Shown here: positions 8,341 to 18,035 of the stretch, in pieces
How positions within the stretch are numbered: position 1 is the first letter of the stretch
Layout: each line of letters begins with the position of its first letter
Assembly: GCF_022352215.1 (NCBI RefSeq)
Contig: NZ_JAKRWF010000004.1
Location: 248,001 to 312,000 of the forward strand
Source: Flavihumibacter cheonanensis
Lineage (GTDB): Bacteria; Bacteroidota; Bacteroidia; Chitinophagales; Chitinophagaceae
Reading direction: 5' to 3'
DNA: 64,000 nucleotides
Notes under the pieces: model-generated
The model's database searches: none
What the model was told of the DNA's origin: nothing
The model's input: only the letters and a program-made list of their open reading frames with translations
Translations under genes and position numbers: made by a program

Positions 8341-8387
8341 CTCCACCCGTCCGGTGCCACCCGTCCGGTGCCACCGGACGGGTGGAG
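8341..8387. repeat. REP-like GC-rich palindrome with a duplicated arm
   Basis: The 14-base unit CCACCCGTCCGGTG occurs twice head to tail at 8343-8356 and 8357-8370. It is followed by its inverted copy CACCGGACGGGTGG at 8372-8385, extended by CTC/GAG at the outer ends. This gives a 16-bp perfect stem with a 15-base loop, or an alternative 14-bp stem using the inner copy. It lies three bases after the adenine deaminase stop codon. No U-tract follows on the minus strand, so it is better described as a repetitive extragenic palindrome than an intrinsic terminator. Confidence 0.75.
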
Positions 8388-8390
8388 TGG

Positions 8391-10022
8391 TTAGAGGAAC
8401 CGGAACTGGCGGCCATCAAAGAGACCGCGGTCAGAGAGTTTGAGTTCAGGGATCACCAGCAGCGCCATAAAAGAGAGGGTCATAAAGGGCGCAGACAAAG
8501 TACTGCCCAGCGCTTTAGCCATGGTATCAATTTGAGTGTAAGCTGCAGCTACTTCCAGTCCATCATCGGCACTCATGAGTCCGGCTACCGGCAAAGGCAA
8601 TACCGCCGACTCGGAAGTATTCACACAACTTAAGCCTCCCTGCTCGCGGATCACCAGGTTGATGGCCTCCACCAGCGAGGCATCATCTGCTCCTACCGCA
8701 ATAATATTATGTGAGTCGTGTGCCACAGAAGAGGCAATCGCCCCCTGCTTCAAACCAAAGCCCTTTATAAAAGCTTTGGCCACCGGAGCCGGCTGGTAAC
8801 GATTCACAACTACCAGTTTCAATAAATCTTCAACCGGATTGCTACACCAACCACCTTCCTGCACCACCAAATCTGTTGCACTGATTTCCCTGGTGCCTGT
8901 TATTAATTGACCATCATAGGCCACAATCGCAGGTAGTGGTGTTCCAACTGCCGGCATAAAAACAGCAGGCAATTCAATTGGTGAACAATGAAACTGGTTG
9001 ATCGGGTTCACAGCAATCGCAGGAATTTTGCTCTCCCCATTTTCATATACACATTCCCCATTGATCCAGGTGGATTCCACTTCAAAATGTTCCAGGTCGC
9101 GCAGCAACACAAAATCCGCCCAATCACCTTCCCGCAACAGTCCCACCTCCATTTTATAATGCTCCACCGGATTCACACAGGCAGCTTTCAATACATCAAA
9201 TAAATCCAACTCATGGGTCAATGCCCGGGCACAGAGCTGGTTGATATGTCCCAGTAGCAAACTGTCCGGATGTTTATCATCACTACAGAACATAATCTGG
9301 TCAGGATGCGTACGCAGCAATTCAATCAATGCCTCAAAATTTTTAGCAGCACTGCCTTCGCGGATCAGGATTTTCATCCCCTGCTGCGCTTTGTCCAGCC
9401 CTTCTTCATACGTAAAACATTCATGATCGGTACTCATACCCGCCGCGATATAATGTGCTGCCTGCTCACCTCTTAATCCGGGTGCGTGCCCGTCGATTGG
9501 TTTGCCCAACTCCTGTGCAGCTACTATCTTGGCCATCACTTCCGGATCGCCATTCAATACCCCGGGAAAATTCATCATCTCACTGAGGTAATATATATCA
9601 TCGCGTTCCAGCAATCGCTTTACTGCAGCCAGGTCCAGCACGGCGCCTGCAGTTTCAAATACAGTAGCAGGCACACAACTCGGCGCACCAAAATGAAATT
9701 TAAAGGGAACAGCTTTTCCATTTTGGATCATAAACTCTACACCGGCTTCTCCGCAAACATTGGCTATCTCATGTGGATCTGATATCGTGGCAACTGTTCC
9801 ATGCTTCACAGCCAATTTCGCGAAGGCAGAGGGTACCAGCAAGGAGCTTTCAATGTGCACATGGGCATCCACAAAACCCGGACAGATATAATGCGCCGCC
9901 GTATTCGGGTTCTCAGAGAGATGACGGATTTCGCGGATCCGCTGACCCTCCAGGTGGATTTCGGCATAATATATGTTTCTGTTGGGGATATCAACCAGGT
10001 TGCCCTGCAGGATCTGTTCCAT
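8391..10022 (-). CDS. ade: adenine deaminase
   Basis: Hydrolyses adenine to hypoxanthine and ammonia in purine salvage. The protein, about 543 residues, carries the amidohydrolase signature GFVDAHVHIESS, then SDPHEIANVCG, DGHAPG, STDHECFTYEEG and DDKHPDSLL, which supply the binuclear metal ligands. The C-terminal adenine-deaminase domain includes VAHDSHNIIAVGADD. The frame extends upstream to 10052, but MEQILQGNLVDI at 10022 resembles the usual family start. It is a single transcription unit, divergent from the LolA-like pair, with a strong REP-like palindrome directly after the stop. Confidence 0.94.
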   Translation of the reverse strand: MEQILQGNLVDIPNRNIYYAEIHLEGQRIREIRHLSENPNTAAHYICPGFVDAHVHIESSLLVPSAFAKLAVKHGTVATISDPHEIANVCGEAGVEFMIQNGKAVPFKFHFGAPSCVPATVFETAGAVLDLAAVKRLLERDDIYYLSEMMNFPGVLNGDPEVMAKIVAAQELGKPIDGHAPGLRGEQAAHYIAAGMSTDHECFTYEEGLDKAQQGMKILIREGSAAKNFEALIELLRTHPDQIMFCSDDKHPDSLLLGHINQLCARALTHELDLFDVLKAACVNPVEHYKMEVGLLREGDWADFVLLRDLEHFEVESTWINGECVYENGESKIPAIAVNPINQFHCSPIELPAVFMPAVGTPLPAIVAYDGQLITGTREISATDLVVQEGGWCSNPVEDLLKLVVVNRYQPAPVAKAFIKGFGLKQGAIASSVAHDSHNIIAVGADDASLVEAINLVIREQGGLSCVNTSESAVLPLPVAGLMSADDGLEVAAAYTQIDTMAKALGSTLSAPFMTLSFMALLVIPELKLSDRGLFDGRQFRFL

Positions 10023-10140
10023 AGTGAAAGCTTGTACCCGCAATATACCCAACTACCACAGAAATGATAAAAAACCGTGTTTTCACTGTAATGATTTGGA
10101 TGATCGGTCGACTAATAGATCAAGAACCGGCTAAATTTGA

Positions 10141-10905
10141 ATGAAATTGCGCACTATGACGAAAGGAACTGCTTTTACCTTACTCACCTGCCTGGTCTTT
10201 GGCTTTTTTACTGTCCAGGCACAAACGGTGGATGAGGTATTGGCCGGATATGAAAAAGCATTGGGAGGAAAAGAAAAACTGCAAACACTGAAATCGGTTT
10301 ATATGGAAGGCGTGTCCATCGCCGGCAATGGAAATGAAATCACTTCCAAAATGACCAAAGTCGATGGGCAGTTGATGCGGTCTGAAATTAATTTTGGGAT
10401 GGGTTCTTTTCAGGTAGTGCTTACTGATAAAGGCGGATGGGTTTCCAATCCGCGTAATGGCGGAAAGTTTGAACCTATGCCAGAAGACCGGCACAAAGCA
10501 GCTCTTGGTGAGCTGGATCTGATCGGACCACTTTATAATTATGCAGCCAAAGGCCATAAAGCTCAACTGGAGGGAAAGGAATCCATCAATGGAAAAGAAG
10601 CCTATAAAATCAAACTGACCCTCGCAAACGGAAATGAGATAACTTACTTCATTGACGCAACCAGTTACCTGCTGGTACGTGAGATCCGCAAGGGTGGAGG
10701 TATGTTTGGGGGCGGACAAAGAAGAGGCGCCAATGCCGATCAGCAACCCCAGGAGCTTATTACCGATTACAGCGATTACCAATCCACCCCGGAAGGTTTT
10801 TTATTCCCTTTTACTGTTAAACGCAACGGAATGGGGGGAGAAACCATCTATGAAAAGATCGAGGTGAACAAACCGGTAGATCCTAAGTTATATAAAGCAG
10901 AATAA
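10141..10905 (+). CDS. LolA-like secreted protein (copy 1)
   Basis: A 254-residue exported protein with signal peptide ending near TVQAQ. The mature start VDEVLAGYEKALGGKEKLQTLKSVYMEG is typical of the outer-membrane lipoprotein-sorting-protein-like family of Bacteroidota, which has the LolA/LolB fold. A KEAYKIKLTLANGNEITYFID segment and a C-terminal DYSDYQSTPEGFLFP fit the same family. A glycine-rich insertion, GGGMFGGGQRRG, interrupts the central sheet and is absent from the neighbouring copy. The physiological ligand is unknown. The gene is followed after 39 bases by its paralogue and is probably co-transcribed with it. An ATG at 10156 is an alternative start. Confidence 0.8.
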   Translation: MKLRTMTKGTAFTLLTCLVFGFFTVQAQTVDEVLAGYEKALGGKEKLQTLKSVYMEGVSIAGNGNEITSKMTKVDGQLMRSEINFGMGSFQVVLTDKGGWVSNPRNGGKFEPMPEDRHKAALGELDLIGPLYNYAAKGHKAQLEGKESINGKEAYKIKLTLANGNEITYFIDATSYLLVREIRKGGGMFGGGQRRGANADQQPQELITDYSDYQSTPEGFLFPFTVKRNGMGGETIYEKIEVNKPVDPKLYKAE

Positions 10906-10944
10906 GGACACACTCAAATACCACTATACATTAAACAGAAACAC

Positions 10945-11667
10945 ATGAAAGCATTGAAACTTGCATTTTTAGGAGCTGCTCTTTTGGGAACGATGACTGG
11001 ATTTTCTCAAACAGCAGATGAGATCGCCAACAAGCATATTGACGCTATTGGCGGAAAGGATAACTGGAAAAAAATAAAGTCCGTGATTATGGACGGAACC
11101 ATGAGCTTCCAGGGTATTGATATCGCCGTTACTACCACTTCCGTACACAATACCGGTAGCCGCCAGGACCTGAACATCATGGGACAGGCCAACTACATCA
11201 TCATGACGCCCACTGCCGGATGGATGTATATGCCGGTACAGGGACAAACCAATGTAGAGCCCATGACAGAAGAAATGGTGAAAAAAGGTGCTGATGAACT
11301 GGATACCCAGGGTGCCCTGGTGGATTACAAGGAAAAAGGCCATAGCCTGGAATACCTCGGTAAAGAAGATGTAGAAGGAACAGAATGTCACAAACTGAAA
11401 CTGACCCTGAAAGGCGGAAAAGTAACTACTTACTTTATCGATCCTTCTTCTTTCCTGTTGCTCAAGTCTACTGCCAAGCAGGAAGTAAACGGACAGGAAA
11501 TGGAAATGACTACCGGTTACAGCAACTACCAGAAATTACCGGAAGGTATCTCCATGCCAATGACCATCAGTGTGCCACTCGGACCAGGCATGAACGCTGA
11601 CATGGTGATAAGCAAAATTCAAATCAACAAGGAAGTGCCAGCAACAACCTTCCAACCTGCCAAATAA
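10945..11667 (+). CDS. LolA-like secreted protein (copy 2)
   Basis: A 240-residue paralogue of the preceding gene. Signal peptide ends near TGFSQ, and the mature start TADEIANKHIDAIGGKDNWKKIKSVIMDG aligns with that copy's. The central sequence CHKLKLTLKGGKVTTYFIDPSSFLLL and the C-terminal GYSNYQKLPEGISMPMTI also align with the neighbour, but the glycine-rich insertion is missing. The fold assignment (LolA-like, possibly binding acyl or lipid groups) is inferred from the family; nothing in the sequence gives a specific ligand. A strong intrinsic terminator follows, closing this two-gene unit before the large propeller genes. Confidence 0.8.
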   Translation: MKALKLAFLGAALLGTMTGFSQTADEIANKHIDAIGGKDNWKKIKSVIMDGTMSFQGIDIAVTTTSVHNTGSRQDLNIMGQANYIIMTPTAGWMYMPVQGQTNVEPMTEEMVKKGADELDTQGALVDYKEKGHSLEYLGKEDVEGTECHKLKLTLKGGKVTTYFIDPSSFLLLKSTAKQEVNGQEMEMTTGYSNYQKLPEGISMPMTISVPLGPGMNADMVISKIQINKEVPATTFQPAK

Positions 11668-11681
11668 TTGACCGACTCCTG

Positions 11682-11709
11682 AAGCCCGGTTCATCCGGGC
11701 TTTTTTTTT
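11682..11709 (+). terminator. intrinsic terminator after the LolA-like pair
   Basis: AAGCCCGG at 11682-11689 pairs with CCGGGCTT at 11695-11702 around a five-base loop, followed by an uninterrupted T run to 11709. This is the clearest rho-independent terminator in the window. Confidence 0.9.
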
Positions 11710-11728
11710 CCTGACCAAAACACACAAG

Positions 11729-14700
11729 ATGAAACAACTGCTTCTATCTATTTGCGTTTGTTCTATATCGTTAGTATCCTTCTCTCAGTCTAATGTTAAC
11801 TCCGCCACCTTCGGCATGCTGGAAGCCCGCTGGCTTGGCCCAGGTACCATGAGTGGCCGTATTACTGCTATTGAAGGCGTGAACAAAGATGGCAAAACAC
11901 TATACATAGGAACTGCCGGTGGCGGCATCTGGAAATCCACCAATGCAGGCGCTTCTTTTAAACCCATTTTTGATCGCTATTGCCAGAGTATTGGTGCCCT
12001 TGCCATTGACCAGTCCAAGCCAACAGTCGTGTATGCAGGTACTGGTGAAAGCAATATGCGGAACTCAGTTTCGATCGGTAATGGTTTATATAAATCAACC
12101 GATGCCGGCGATAACTGGACGAAGATCGGGCTGGATTCCACTGAGCATATTTCCAAAATCGTGATTGACCCCTCCAACTCCAACATTGTTTATGTAGCTG
12201 CTCCTGGTCCGCTTTGGAGTGATAGTGAACACCGGGGTTTGTATAAATCAACAGACGGTGGTAAAACCTGGACGAAATCCCTCTATATTTCAGATAAGGC
12301 AGGTTGTGCCGATGTGAGCCTGGATCCCAATAATCCCAATATTGTGTATGCCACTACCTGGGAATTTCGTCGCCTTCCTTACCTGTTTAATTCAGGAGGA
12401 AAAGGATCCGGCATTTTCAAATCAATGGATGGTGGTAAAACCTGGAAAGAACTCACTAATGGATTACCTGCTAAACCTTTTGGAAGAACTGCCTTAGCCC
12501 TTGCACCCAGCGCTCCGGAGAACCTGATCGCCATTGTGGAAGCAAAGGATACCAAAATGTATATCTCAAAAGATGGTGGCGAAAGCTGGAAAGAACAAAG
12601 TGCTACCCTCAATGTGGTATCCAGACCATTCTATTTCAGCACACTCGTAATTGATCCCAAAGATCCTAAGCGTGTTTATCGTCCGGCTTTCTCTTTCAGC
12701 TATTCCGATGATGGCGGTTATTCTTTTGCCGAAGCATCAGGAGAAGGGGGTTGGGTACATTCAGATCACCACGCCCTCTGGATCAATCCGAATAATACCA
12801 ACCAATTATACCTCGGTACCGATGGTGGTGTATATATTAGCCTGGATAGAGGTGTTACCTGGATCTTTGTATCCAACCTCCCAGTCGGACAGTTTTACCA
12901 TGTTGCAGTTGACAACCGCGAGCCGTATAATATTTATGGCGGCCTGCAGGATAACGGTTCCTGGTATGCGCCATCTGCTAAACCCAATGGAGTTAACAAT
13001 GGCGACTGGACCGCGATTTATGGAGGGGATGGTTTCTGGACAGTGCCGGATCCTACAGACCCCAATATTGCGTATGCAGAATACCAGGGTGGAAATATGG
13101 CGCGGGTAGATTTGCGTACCCTGAAATCTGTTTCCATCAAACCACAGGCTGCAGCTGCTGATGGCAAACTGCGCTGGAACTGGAATACACCGATTCACAC
13201 GGGACAAAAAAATCCAAAGAACCTGTACACAGGTGCACAGTATCTATTCAAAAGCACCGACCAGGGAAGAAACTGGGTGCGTATTTCACCAGACCTTACT
13301 ACCAATGATAAGAAAAAACAGGAGCAGGATAACAGTGGTGGCTTAAGTGCTGATAATACCTCTGCAGAAAATCATACCACCATCTTTGCGATTGCAGAAT
13401 CTCCGCTGGATGAAAATATCATCTGGGTAGGTACTGATGATGGTAACCTGCAATACACAACCGATGGTGGTAAAACATGGACAAATGTTGCTGCCAATGT
13501 TGCTGCAGCCGGCCTCCCAGCCCAAACCTGGGTAAGCAGTGTAGAGCCATCGCGTTTTGATAAACAGGTAATCTATGCCAGCTTTGATAATCACATGTAT
13601 GGAGATCATAAAACCTATCTCGGAAAATCCTCCGACATGGGTAAAACCTGGACTCTTTTCAAAAGTGAGGAATTCACCGGCTTTGCGCATAAGATCAAAG
13701 AAGATCTGGTAAACAAGGACCTGCTTTTTGCCGGAACTGAAATGGGAATGTTTGCTTCGGTTACAGGTGGACGTGAGTGGTTCAGAATGAAGAACAGAAT
13801 TCCCGAATATGCATTGGTGAGAGATATTGTGATTCATCCGAAAACACATGATCTCATTCTTGGTACCCATGGCCGGGGTGTGATTGTGGTTGATGATATT
13901 CGCCCGATGCGTGAACTCGCTGGTGAAACTTCCAACAAACCCGTGCATATTTTTGCCCTGGCACCTCAGCCCATCCGGGATGGCCAGTTTGGTAATGGAG
14001 GCTTTCCTCCAACTGGTGGCTGGTCGGCTGGAAATCCGGCAGGCATTCCGCCCATTCAGTATTACCTGAAAGACCGGATCATGTCAGGTGATGTGAAAGT
14101 GGAAATCTTTAATGATAAGGGAGAACTGATCCAGAGTATGCCGGGCTCCAAACGCAAAGGTGTAAACAAAGTGTACTGGAACCAGCGCATGACACCTAAT
14201 AAGTCTGCAGCCGGCGGTACTAAAATGGATCGGGGAGGTATGGTGGCGCCACAGGTATTACCAGGTACCTACACGTTGAAATTAACCGTAGGGAAAGAAG
14301 AATACAAGCAGCCGATTGTATTGGTGCATGATGTTGATAACACAACGTATAGCATGGAGGATCGCCTTGCACAACACAAAGTATCCATGGAATTGTACAA
14401 CATGCAGAAAGACCTGAACGGACTGATTGAAGAAGTAAACGGTGAGCAGAAATTACTCAAGGAAAGTGGAGAAAAAATCAAAAGTGAAAAAGTAAAAAAA
14501 CTGTTGAAGACCTACAATCAATCACTGGAAGAATTCAGGGCAGGCTTACTGGCCACTAAACAAACCAGTATTTTTGCAGATGAAGAACAGTTGAGAGAGC
14601 GGTTGACTGAATTGTACACAACCATTGCCGGTAATGAGGCGAGGCCAAGTAATCTTCAATTGGAGCGATTGCAATCTCTCCAGGGAGAACTCTCTGCTGC

Positions 14701-14809
14701 CAAAGCCAAACATGCTGCCATCAGCAAGCAGTATGCCGATAAAGTTCGGCAGGCCATGGCAAAAGAAGGCGTTACAACCCCGGCGCTAAAAACTACGTCT
14801 GTTAAATAG
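11729..14809 (+). CDS. large secreted Asp-box (BNR/VPS10-like) propeller protein, copy 1
   Basis: A 1,026-residue exported protein. A short signal peptide (ends SLVSFSQ) is followed by a long array of beta-propeller blades with Asp-box turns: STNAGASFKP, STDAGDNWTK, STDGGKTWTK, SMDGGKTWKE, SKDGGESWKE, TTDGGKTWTN and SSDMGKTWTL. These match the WD40/YVTN/BNR-like sortilin-type family often labelled glycosyl hydrolase. No sialidase catalytic set is visible, so enzymatic activity is doubtful. After about residue 780 come Fn3-like strands and, from about 870, a charged helical tail. No C-terminal T9SS sorting domain is seen. It is closely related to the next gene and is separated from it by a terminator. 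Confidence 0.85.
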   Translation: MKQLLLSICVCSISLVSFSQSNVNSATFGMLEARWLGPGTMSGRITAIEGVNKDGKTLYIGTAGGGIWKSTNAGASFKPIFDRYCQSIGALAIDQSKPTVVYAGTGESNMRNSVSIGNGLYKSTDAGDNWTKIGLDSTEHISKIVIDPSNSNIVYVAAPGPLWSDSEHRGLYKSTDGGKTWTKSLYISDKAGCADVSLDPNNPNIVYATTWEFRRLPYLFNSGGKGSGIFKSMDGGKTWKELTNGLPAKPFGRTALALAPSAPENLIAIVEAKDTKMYISKDGGESWKEQSATLNVVSRPFYFSTLVIDPKDPKRVYRPAFSFSYSDDGGYSFAEASGEGGWVHSDHHALWINPNNTNQLYLGTDGGVYISLDRGVTWIFVSNLPVGQFYHVAVDNREPYNIYGGLQDNGSWYAPSAKPNGVNNGDWTAIYGGDGFWTVPDPTDPNIAYAEYQGGNMARVDLRTLKSVSIKPQAAAADGKLRWNWNTPIHTGQKNPKNLYTGAQYLFKSTDQGRNWVRISPDLTTNDKKKQEQDNSGGLSADNTSAENHTTIFAIAESPLDENIIWVGTDDGNLQYTTDGGKTWTNVAANVAAAGLPAQTWVSSVEPSRFDKQVIYASFDNHMYGDHKTYLGKSSDMGKTWTLFKSEEFTGFAHKIKEDLVNKDLLFAGTEMGMFASVTGGREWFRMKNRIPEYALVRDIVIHPKTHDLILGTHGRGVIVVDDIRPMRELAGETSNKPVHIFALAPQPIRDGQFGNGGFPPTGGWSAGNPAGIPPIQYYLKDRIMSGDVKVEIFNDKGELIQSMPGSKRKGVNKVYWNQRMTPNKSAAGGTKMDRGGMVAPQVLPGTYTLKLTVGKEEYKQPIVLVHDVDNTTYSMEDRLAQHKVSMELYNMQKDLNGLIEEVNGEQKLLKESGEKIKSEKVKKLLKTYNQSLEEFRAGLLATKQTSIFADEEQLRERLTELYTTIAGNEARPSNLQLERLQSLQGELSAAKAKHAAISKQYADKVRQAMAKEGVTTPALKTTSVK

Positions 14810-14830
14810 TTTTTTTGTATCAGGTAACCT

Positions 14831-14866
14831 TGGCTGGTCGGCAGATGCTGACCAGCCATTTTTTTT
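14831..14866 (+). terminator. intrinsic terminator between the two propeller genes
   Basis: TGGCTGGTC at 14831-14839 pairs perfectly with GACCAGCCA at 14850-14858 around a ten-base loop, followed by eight T residues. The two propeller genes are therefore likely separate transcripts. Confidence 0.9.
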
Positions 14867-14899
14867 AGTACTTTGAATACCTGATTTAAATACCTACAC

Positions 14900-17800
14900 A
14901 TGAGAAAATTACTGTTAGTAGCCTGTTTGCTGCCGGGTCTTCTGGCTCAGTCGCAGCGTAAAAAAACAGTGGCTGCAACCAAGGCTCCCAACTACGATTC
15001 GCTTTTATTTGCCAACACCCAATACCGGCTAATCGGTCCCTGGCGGGGCGGAAGATCTGCCGCGGTGGCGGGCTCCTTTACCAACCGGCAAACCTTCTTC
15101 ATGGGGGCAACCGGTGGCGGACTCTGGAAAACCACCGATGGAGGCAGCAACTGGACTAATATCTCCGACAAATACAATATCGCCAACATTGGTGCGATTG
15201 CCCTGGCACCCAGTGATGAGCAGATCATGTATGTTGGTGAAGGCGAGAACACACTCAGAGGCAATGTGGCAGAAGGTCTGGGTGGTATCTGGCGCTCCGA
15301 TGATGGAGGCCGGACCTGGCAGAACAGAGGATTGAAAGATGGGCGGCACATCATTCGTATCCTGGTGCATCCCCGCAATCCGGATATCGTTTGGGCGGGA
15401 GTGATAGGTCATCTCTTTGGGCCGAATGAAGAAAGGGGTGTATTCAAATCAACCGATGGAGGTAAAACCTGGAAGCGCACCCTCTTTGTCAACAATCAAA
15501 CCGGGGTAAGTGACCTGGTGATGGATCCAACCAATCCATCTATTATGTATGCCGGCACCTGGAGAATCATACGCACACCGTATAGTTTGGAAAGTGGAGG
15601 TGAAGGAAGTGGTTTGTGGAAATCTACCGATGGCGGAGAAACCTGGACCAATATCACGGCCTCCAAGGGCCTCCCCAAAGGCGTATGGGGAATTGTTGGG
15701 GTAGCCATCGCGCCTTCCAATCCGGATAAAGTAGTTGCCCTGATTGAAAATGAAAATGGCGGTTTGTATACCAGTACAGATGCGGGTAAAACCTGGAGCC
15801 TGACCAGCAGTGATAACAATATCCGCCAGCGTGCCTGGTATTATACCAAAGTGTTCATCGATCCCAAAAATGAAAATGTGATCTATGCACCGAATGTTGG
15901 TTTCATGCGCAGCAGGGATGGAGGTAAAACCTTTCAGGGGATCCGCACGCCACACAGTGATCACCACGATTTATGGATTGATCCAAAAGATCCGAATCGT
16001 ATGATTGTAGCAGATGACGGAGGCGGACAGGTAAGTTATGATGGAGGCAATAGCTGGAGTACCTATATGAACCAGCCTACTGCACAGATCTATCGGGTGA
16101 GTACAGACAATAGTTTCCCTTATCGAATTTTGGGAGCGCAGCAGGATAACTCTACGTTTCGCATTCGGCACAGAAGTTATGGTTCGGTTATATCTGACCG
16201 TGACTGGGAAGAAACAGCCGGAGCAGAAAGTGGATATGTAGTTGCCGATCCTTTGAATCCGGATATTGTATACGGAGGAAATTACGGCGGTTATCTATCA
16301 CGGCTAGATCACAAAACAGGAGAGAACAGGGCCATCACTGTTTGGCCGGATAACCCCATGGGCGCGGGTGCCGATGTATTGAAATATCGTTTCCAGTGGA
16401 ACTTCCCGATCTTCTTTTCTCCGCATAACCCCAAACGTTTGTATTGCGCGGGTAATGCTTTGTTTGTAACCGAGAATGAAGGTGCGAGCTGGGAGCAGAT
16501 CTCTCCGGATCTGACTACCAATGATAAATCTAAACAGGGCCCAAGTGGTGGCCCTATCACAAAAGACAATACCAGTGTTGAATATTATTGTACCATTTTT
16601 ACGGCAGCAGAAAGTGCGCTGGAAAAAGATCTGTTGTGGACAGGGTCGGATGACGGACTCGTACATGTAAGTAAGGATGGAGGTAAAAACTGGACCAATG
16701 TTAGTCCGGCTGGTGCCCCTAAATGGATCATGTGGAATGCAATCGAAACACATCCCACCAAGAAAGGAGTAGCCTATATCACCGGCACCCGGTACAAGCT
16801 GGATGATTTTGAACCTTATGTGTATAAGACAACTGATTATGGGGTTAGCTGGACGCGCATCACGCGTGGTATTGATCCGCTGCATTTTACCAGGGTGGTA
16901 CGTGCGGATCACAAACGCGATGGCTTACTTTATGCAGGAACAGAATACGGCATGTATATCAGTTATGATGATGGCGCCAACTGGAGAAAATTTCAGTTGA
17001 ATTTGCCGGAAGTGCCGATTACTGATTTGACCATCAAAGACAATGACCTGATTGTGGCTACACAAGGAAGAGCATTCTGGGTACTGGATGATTTAACCAA
17101 GGTGCAGGCCTATGATCCTGCAGTGGTGAATAAGGCATTGCATGTATTCCCGGTTCGGGAAACCTGGAGAATTCGTGCAGCAGGAGGATTCCGTGGAGCA
17201 ACACCTGTGAATGCAGGAATGAATCCCCCAACCGGAGCCGTGATCAATTTTTATGCAGCCAACGTTACGGATTCAACAAAAGCGAGTGTAACCATCCTGG
17301 ATAAACAAAAGGCGGTGGTAAAAACCTTCTCTACCCAATCAAAAGAAGACAAACTGGAATTGAATCCGGGTATGAACCAACTGGTTTGGAATCTCCTGTA
17401 TCCGGAAGGGAAAAAAGTTGACGGAATGATTCTTTGGAATGGTGTGCCGGGTAGTATCCTGGCGCCTCCCGGTAATTATTTTGCAAGAGTAAAAATTGGC
17501 AACGATTCAACAGAAGTTCCCTTTATAGTGAAAGCCGATCCCAATTACAAAGTGTCAACGGCAGATTATGAAGCGCAGTTTGATTTCCTCAAGCAGGTGC
17601 AGGGTACATTTAATGAGGTACAGCAGGCCATTTTGGATATTCGTAGCCTGAGAAACCAGATCAATGATTTTACAGGCAGACAGGGTAAAGGCATTCCGGC
17701 GGAAGTGAAGCAGCAGGCGGATACCATCAACAAACAGTTGACCAAAGTGGAGGAAGCGCTGTATCAGACTAAGGCGAAAAGTTTCCAGGATGTGTTGAAT

Positions 17801-18022
17801 TTCCCGATCCGGATCAATGATAAATTATCCGGTGTATTTGATGCAGCGAACAGTGGAAATATGGCGCCTAGTAAACAGGCGAAAGATGTGTATGCGGATC
17901 TGAAGCAGCAGGCGCAGGTGGAATTGAACCGGTTGGAGCAATTGAAGTCGGGACCCATAGCCGAATTCAACAAGCTGATCCGGGAGAAGAGTCTGCCTGT
18001 GATTGGGATCAAACCTGACTAA
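14900..18022 (+). CDS. large secreted Asp-box (BNR/VPS10-like) propeller protein, copy 2
   Basis: A 1,040-residue paralogue of the preceding gene with the same architecture: signal peptide (ends GLLAQS), an opening segment YRLIGPWRGGRSAAVAG, many Asp-box blades (TTDGGSNWTN, SDDGGRTWQN, STDGGKTWKR, STDGGETWTN, SRDGGKTFQG, SKDGGKNWTN), then Fn3-like sequence and a helical C-terminal region from about residue 880. The pair retains matching landmarks such as HSDHHxLWIxP and ISPDLTTNDKxKQ, which supports tandem duplication followed by divergence. A catalytic role is not evident. The stop codon lies 13 bases before the probable start of the next small gene, suggesting co-transcription. Confidence 0.85.
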   Translation: MRKLLLVACLLPGLLAQSQRKKTVAATKAPNYDSLLFANTQYRLIGPWRGGRSAAVAGSFTNRQTFFMGATGGGLWKTTDGGSNWTNISDKYNIANIGAIALAPSDEQIMYVGEGENTLRGNVAEGLGGIWRSDDGGRTWQNRGLKDGRHIIRILVHPRNPDIVWAGVIGHLFGPNEERGVFKSTDGGKTWKRTLFVNNQTGVSDLVMDPTNPSIMYAGTWRIIRTPYSLESGGEGSGLWKSTDGGETWTNITASKGLPKGVWGIVGVAIAPSNPDKVVALIENENGGLYTSTDAGKTWSLTSSDNNIRQRAWYYTKVFIDPKNENVIYAPNVGFMRSRDGGKTFQGIRTPHSDHHDLWIDPKDPNRMIVADDGGGQVSYDGGNSWSTYMNQPTAQIYRVSTDNSFPYRILGAQQDNSTFRIRHRSYGSVISDRDWEETAGAESGYVVADPLNPDIVYGGNYGGYLSRLDHKTGENRAITVWPDNPMGAGADVLKYRFQWNFPIFFSPHNPKRLYCAGNALFVTENEGASWEQISPDLTTNDKSKQGPSGGPITKDNTSVEYYCTIFTAAESALEKDLLWTGSDDGLVHVSKDGGKNWTNVSPAGAPKWIMWNAIETHPTKKGVAYITGTRYKLDDFEPYVYKTTDYGVSWTRITRGIDPLHFTRVVRADHKRDGLLYAGTEYGMYISYDDGANWRKFQLNLPEVPITDLTIKDNDLIVATQGRAFWVLDDLTKVQAYDPAVVNKALHVFPVRETWRIRAAGGFRGATPVNAGMNPPTGAVINFYAANVTDSTKASVTILDKQKAVVKTFSTQSKEDKLELNPGMNQLVWNLLYPEGKKVDGMILWNGVPGSILAPPGNYFARVKIGNDSTEVPFIVKADPNYKVSTADYEAQFDFLKQVQGTFNEVQQAILDIRSLRNQINDFTGRQGKGIPAEVKQQADTINKQLTKVEEALYQTKAKSFQDVLNFPIRINDKLSGVFDAANSGNMAPSKQAKDVYADLKQQAQVELNRLEQLKSGPIAEFNKLIREKSLPVIGIKPD

Positions 18023-18035
18023 TAATAATAGCGAT

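Noticed and set aside
10095-10139. A perfect TAnnTTTG -7 match just before the first LolA-like gene.
   Set aside because: The nearest upstream TTTG is 33 bases away rather than 19-20, and the element would place transcription start inside the coding frame.
13343-13948. A 201-codon minus-strand frame inside the first large propeller gene.
   Set aside because: It is the complement of repeated Asp-box DNA; the plus-strand frame is 1,026 codons with signal peptide and repeats.
11729-18022. The two large Asp-box proteins as sialidases.
   Set aside because: Asp-box turns are structural; the catalytic Arg triad, Tyr and Glu of sialidases could not be located.
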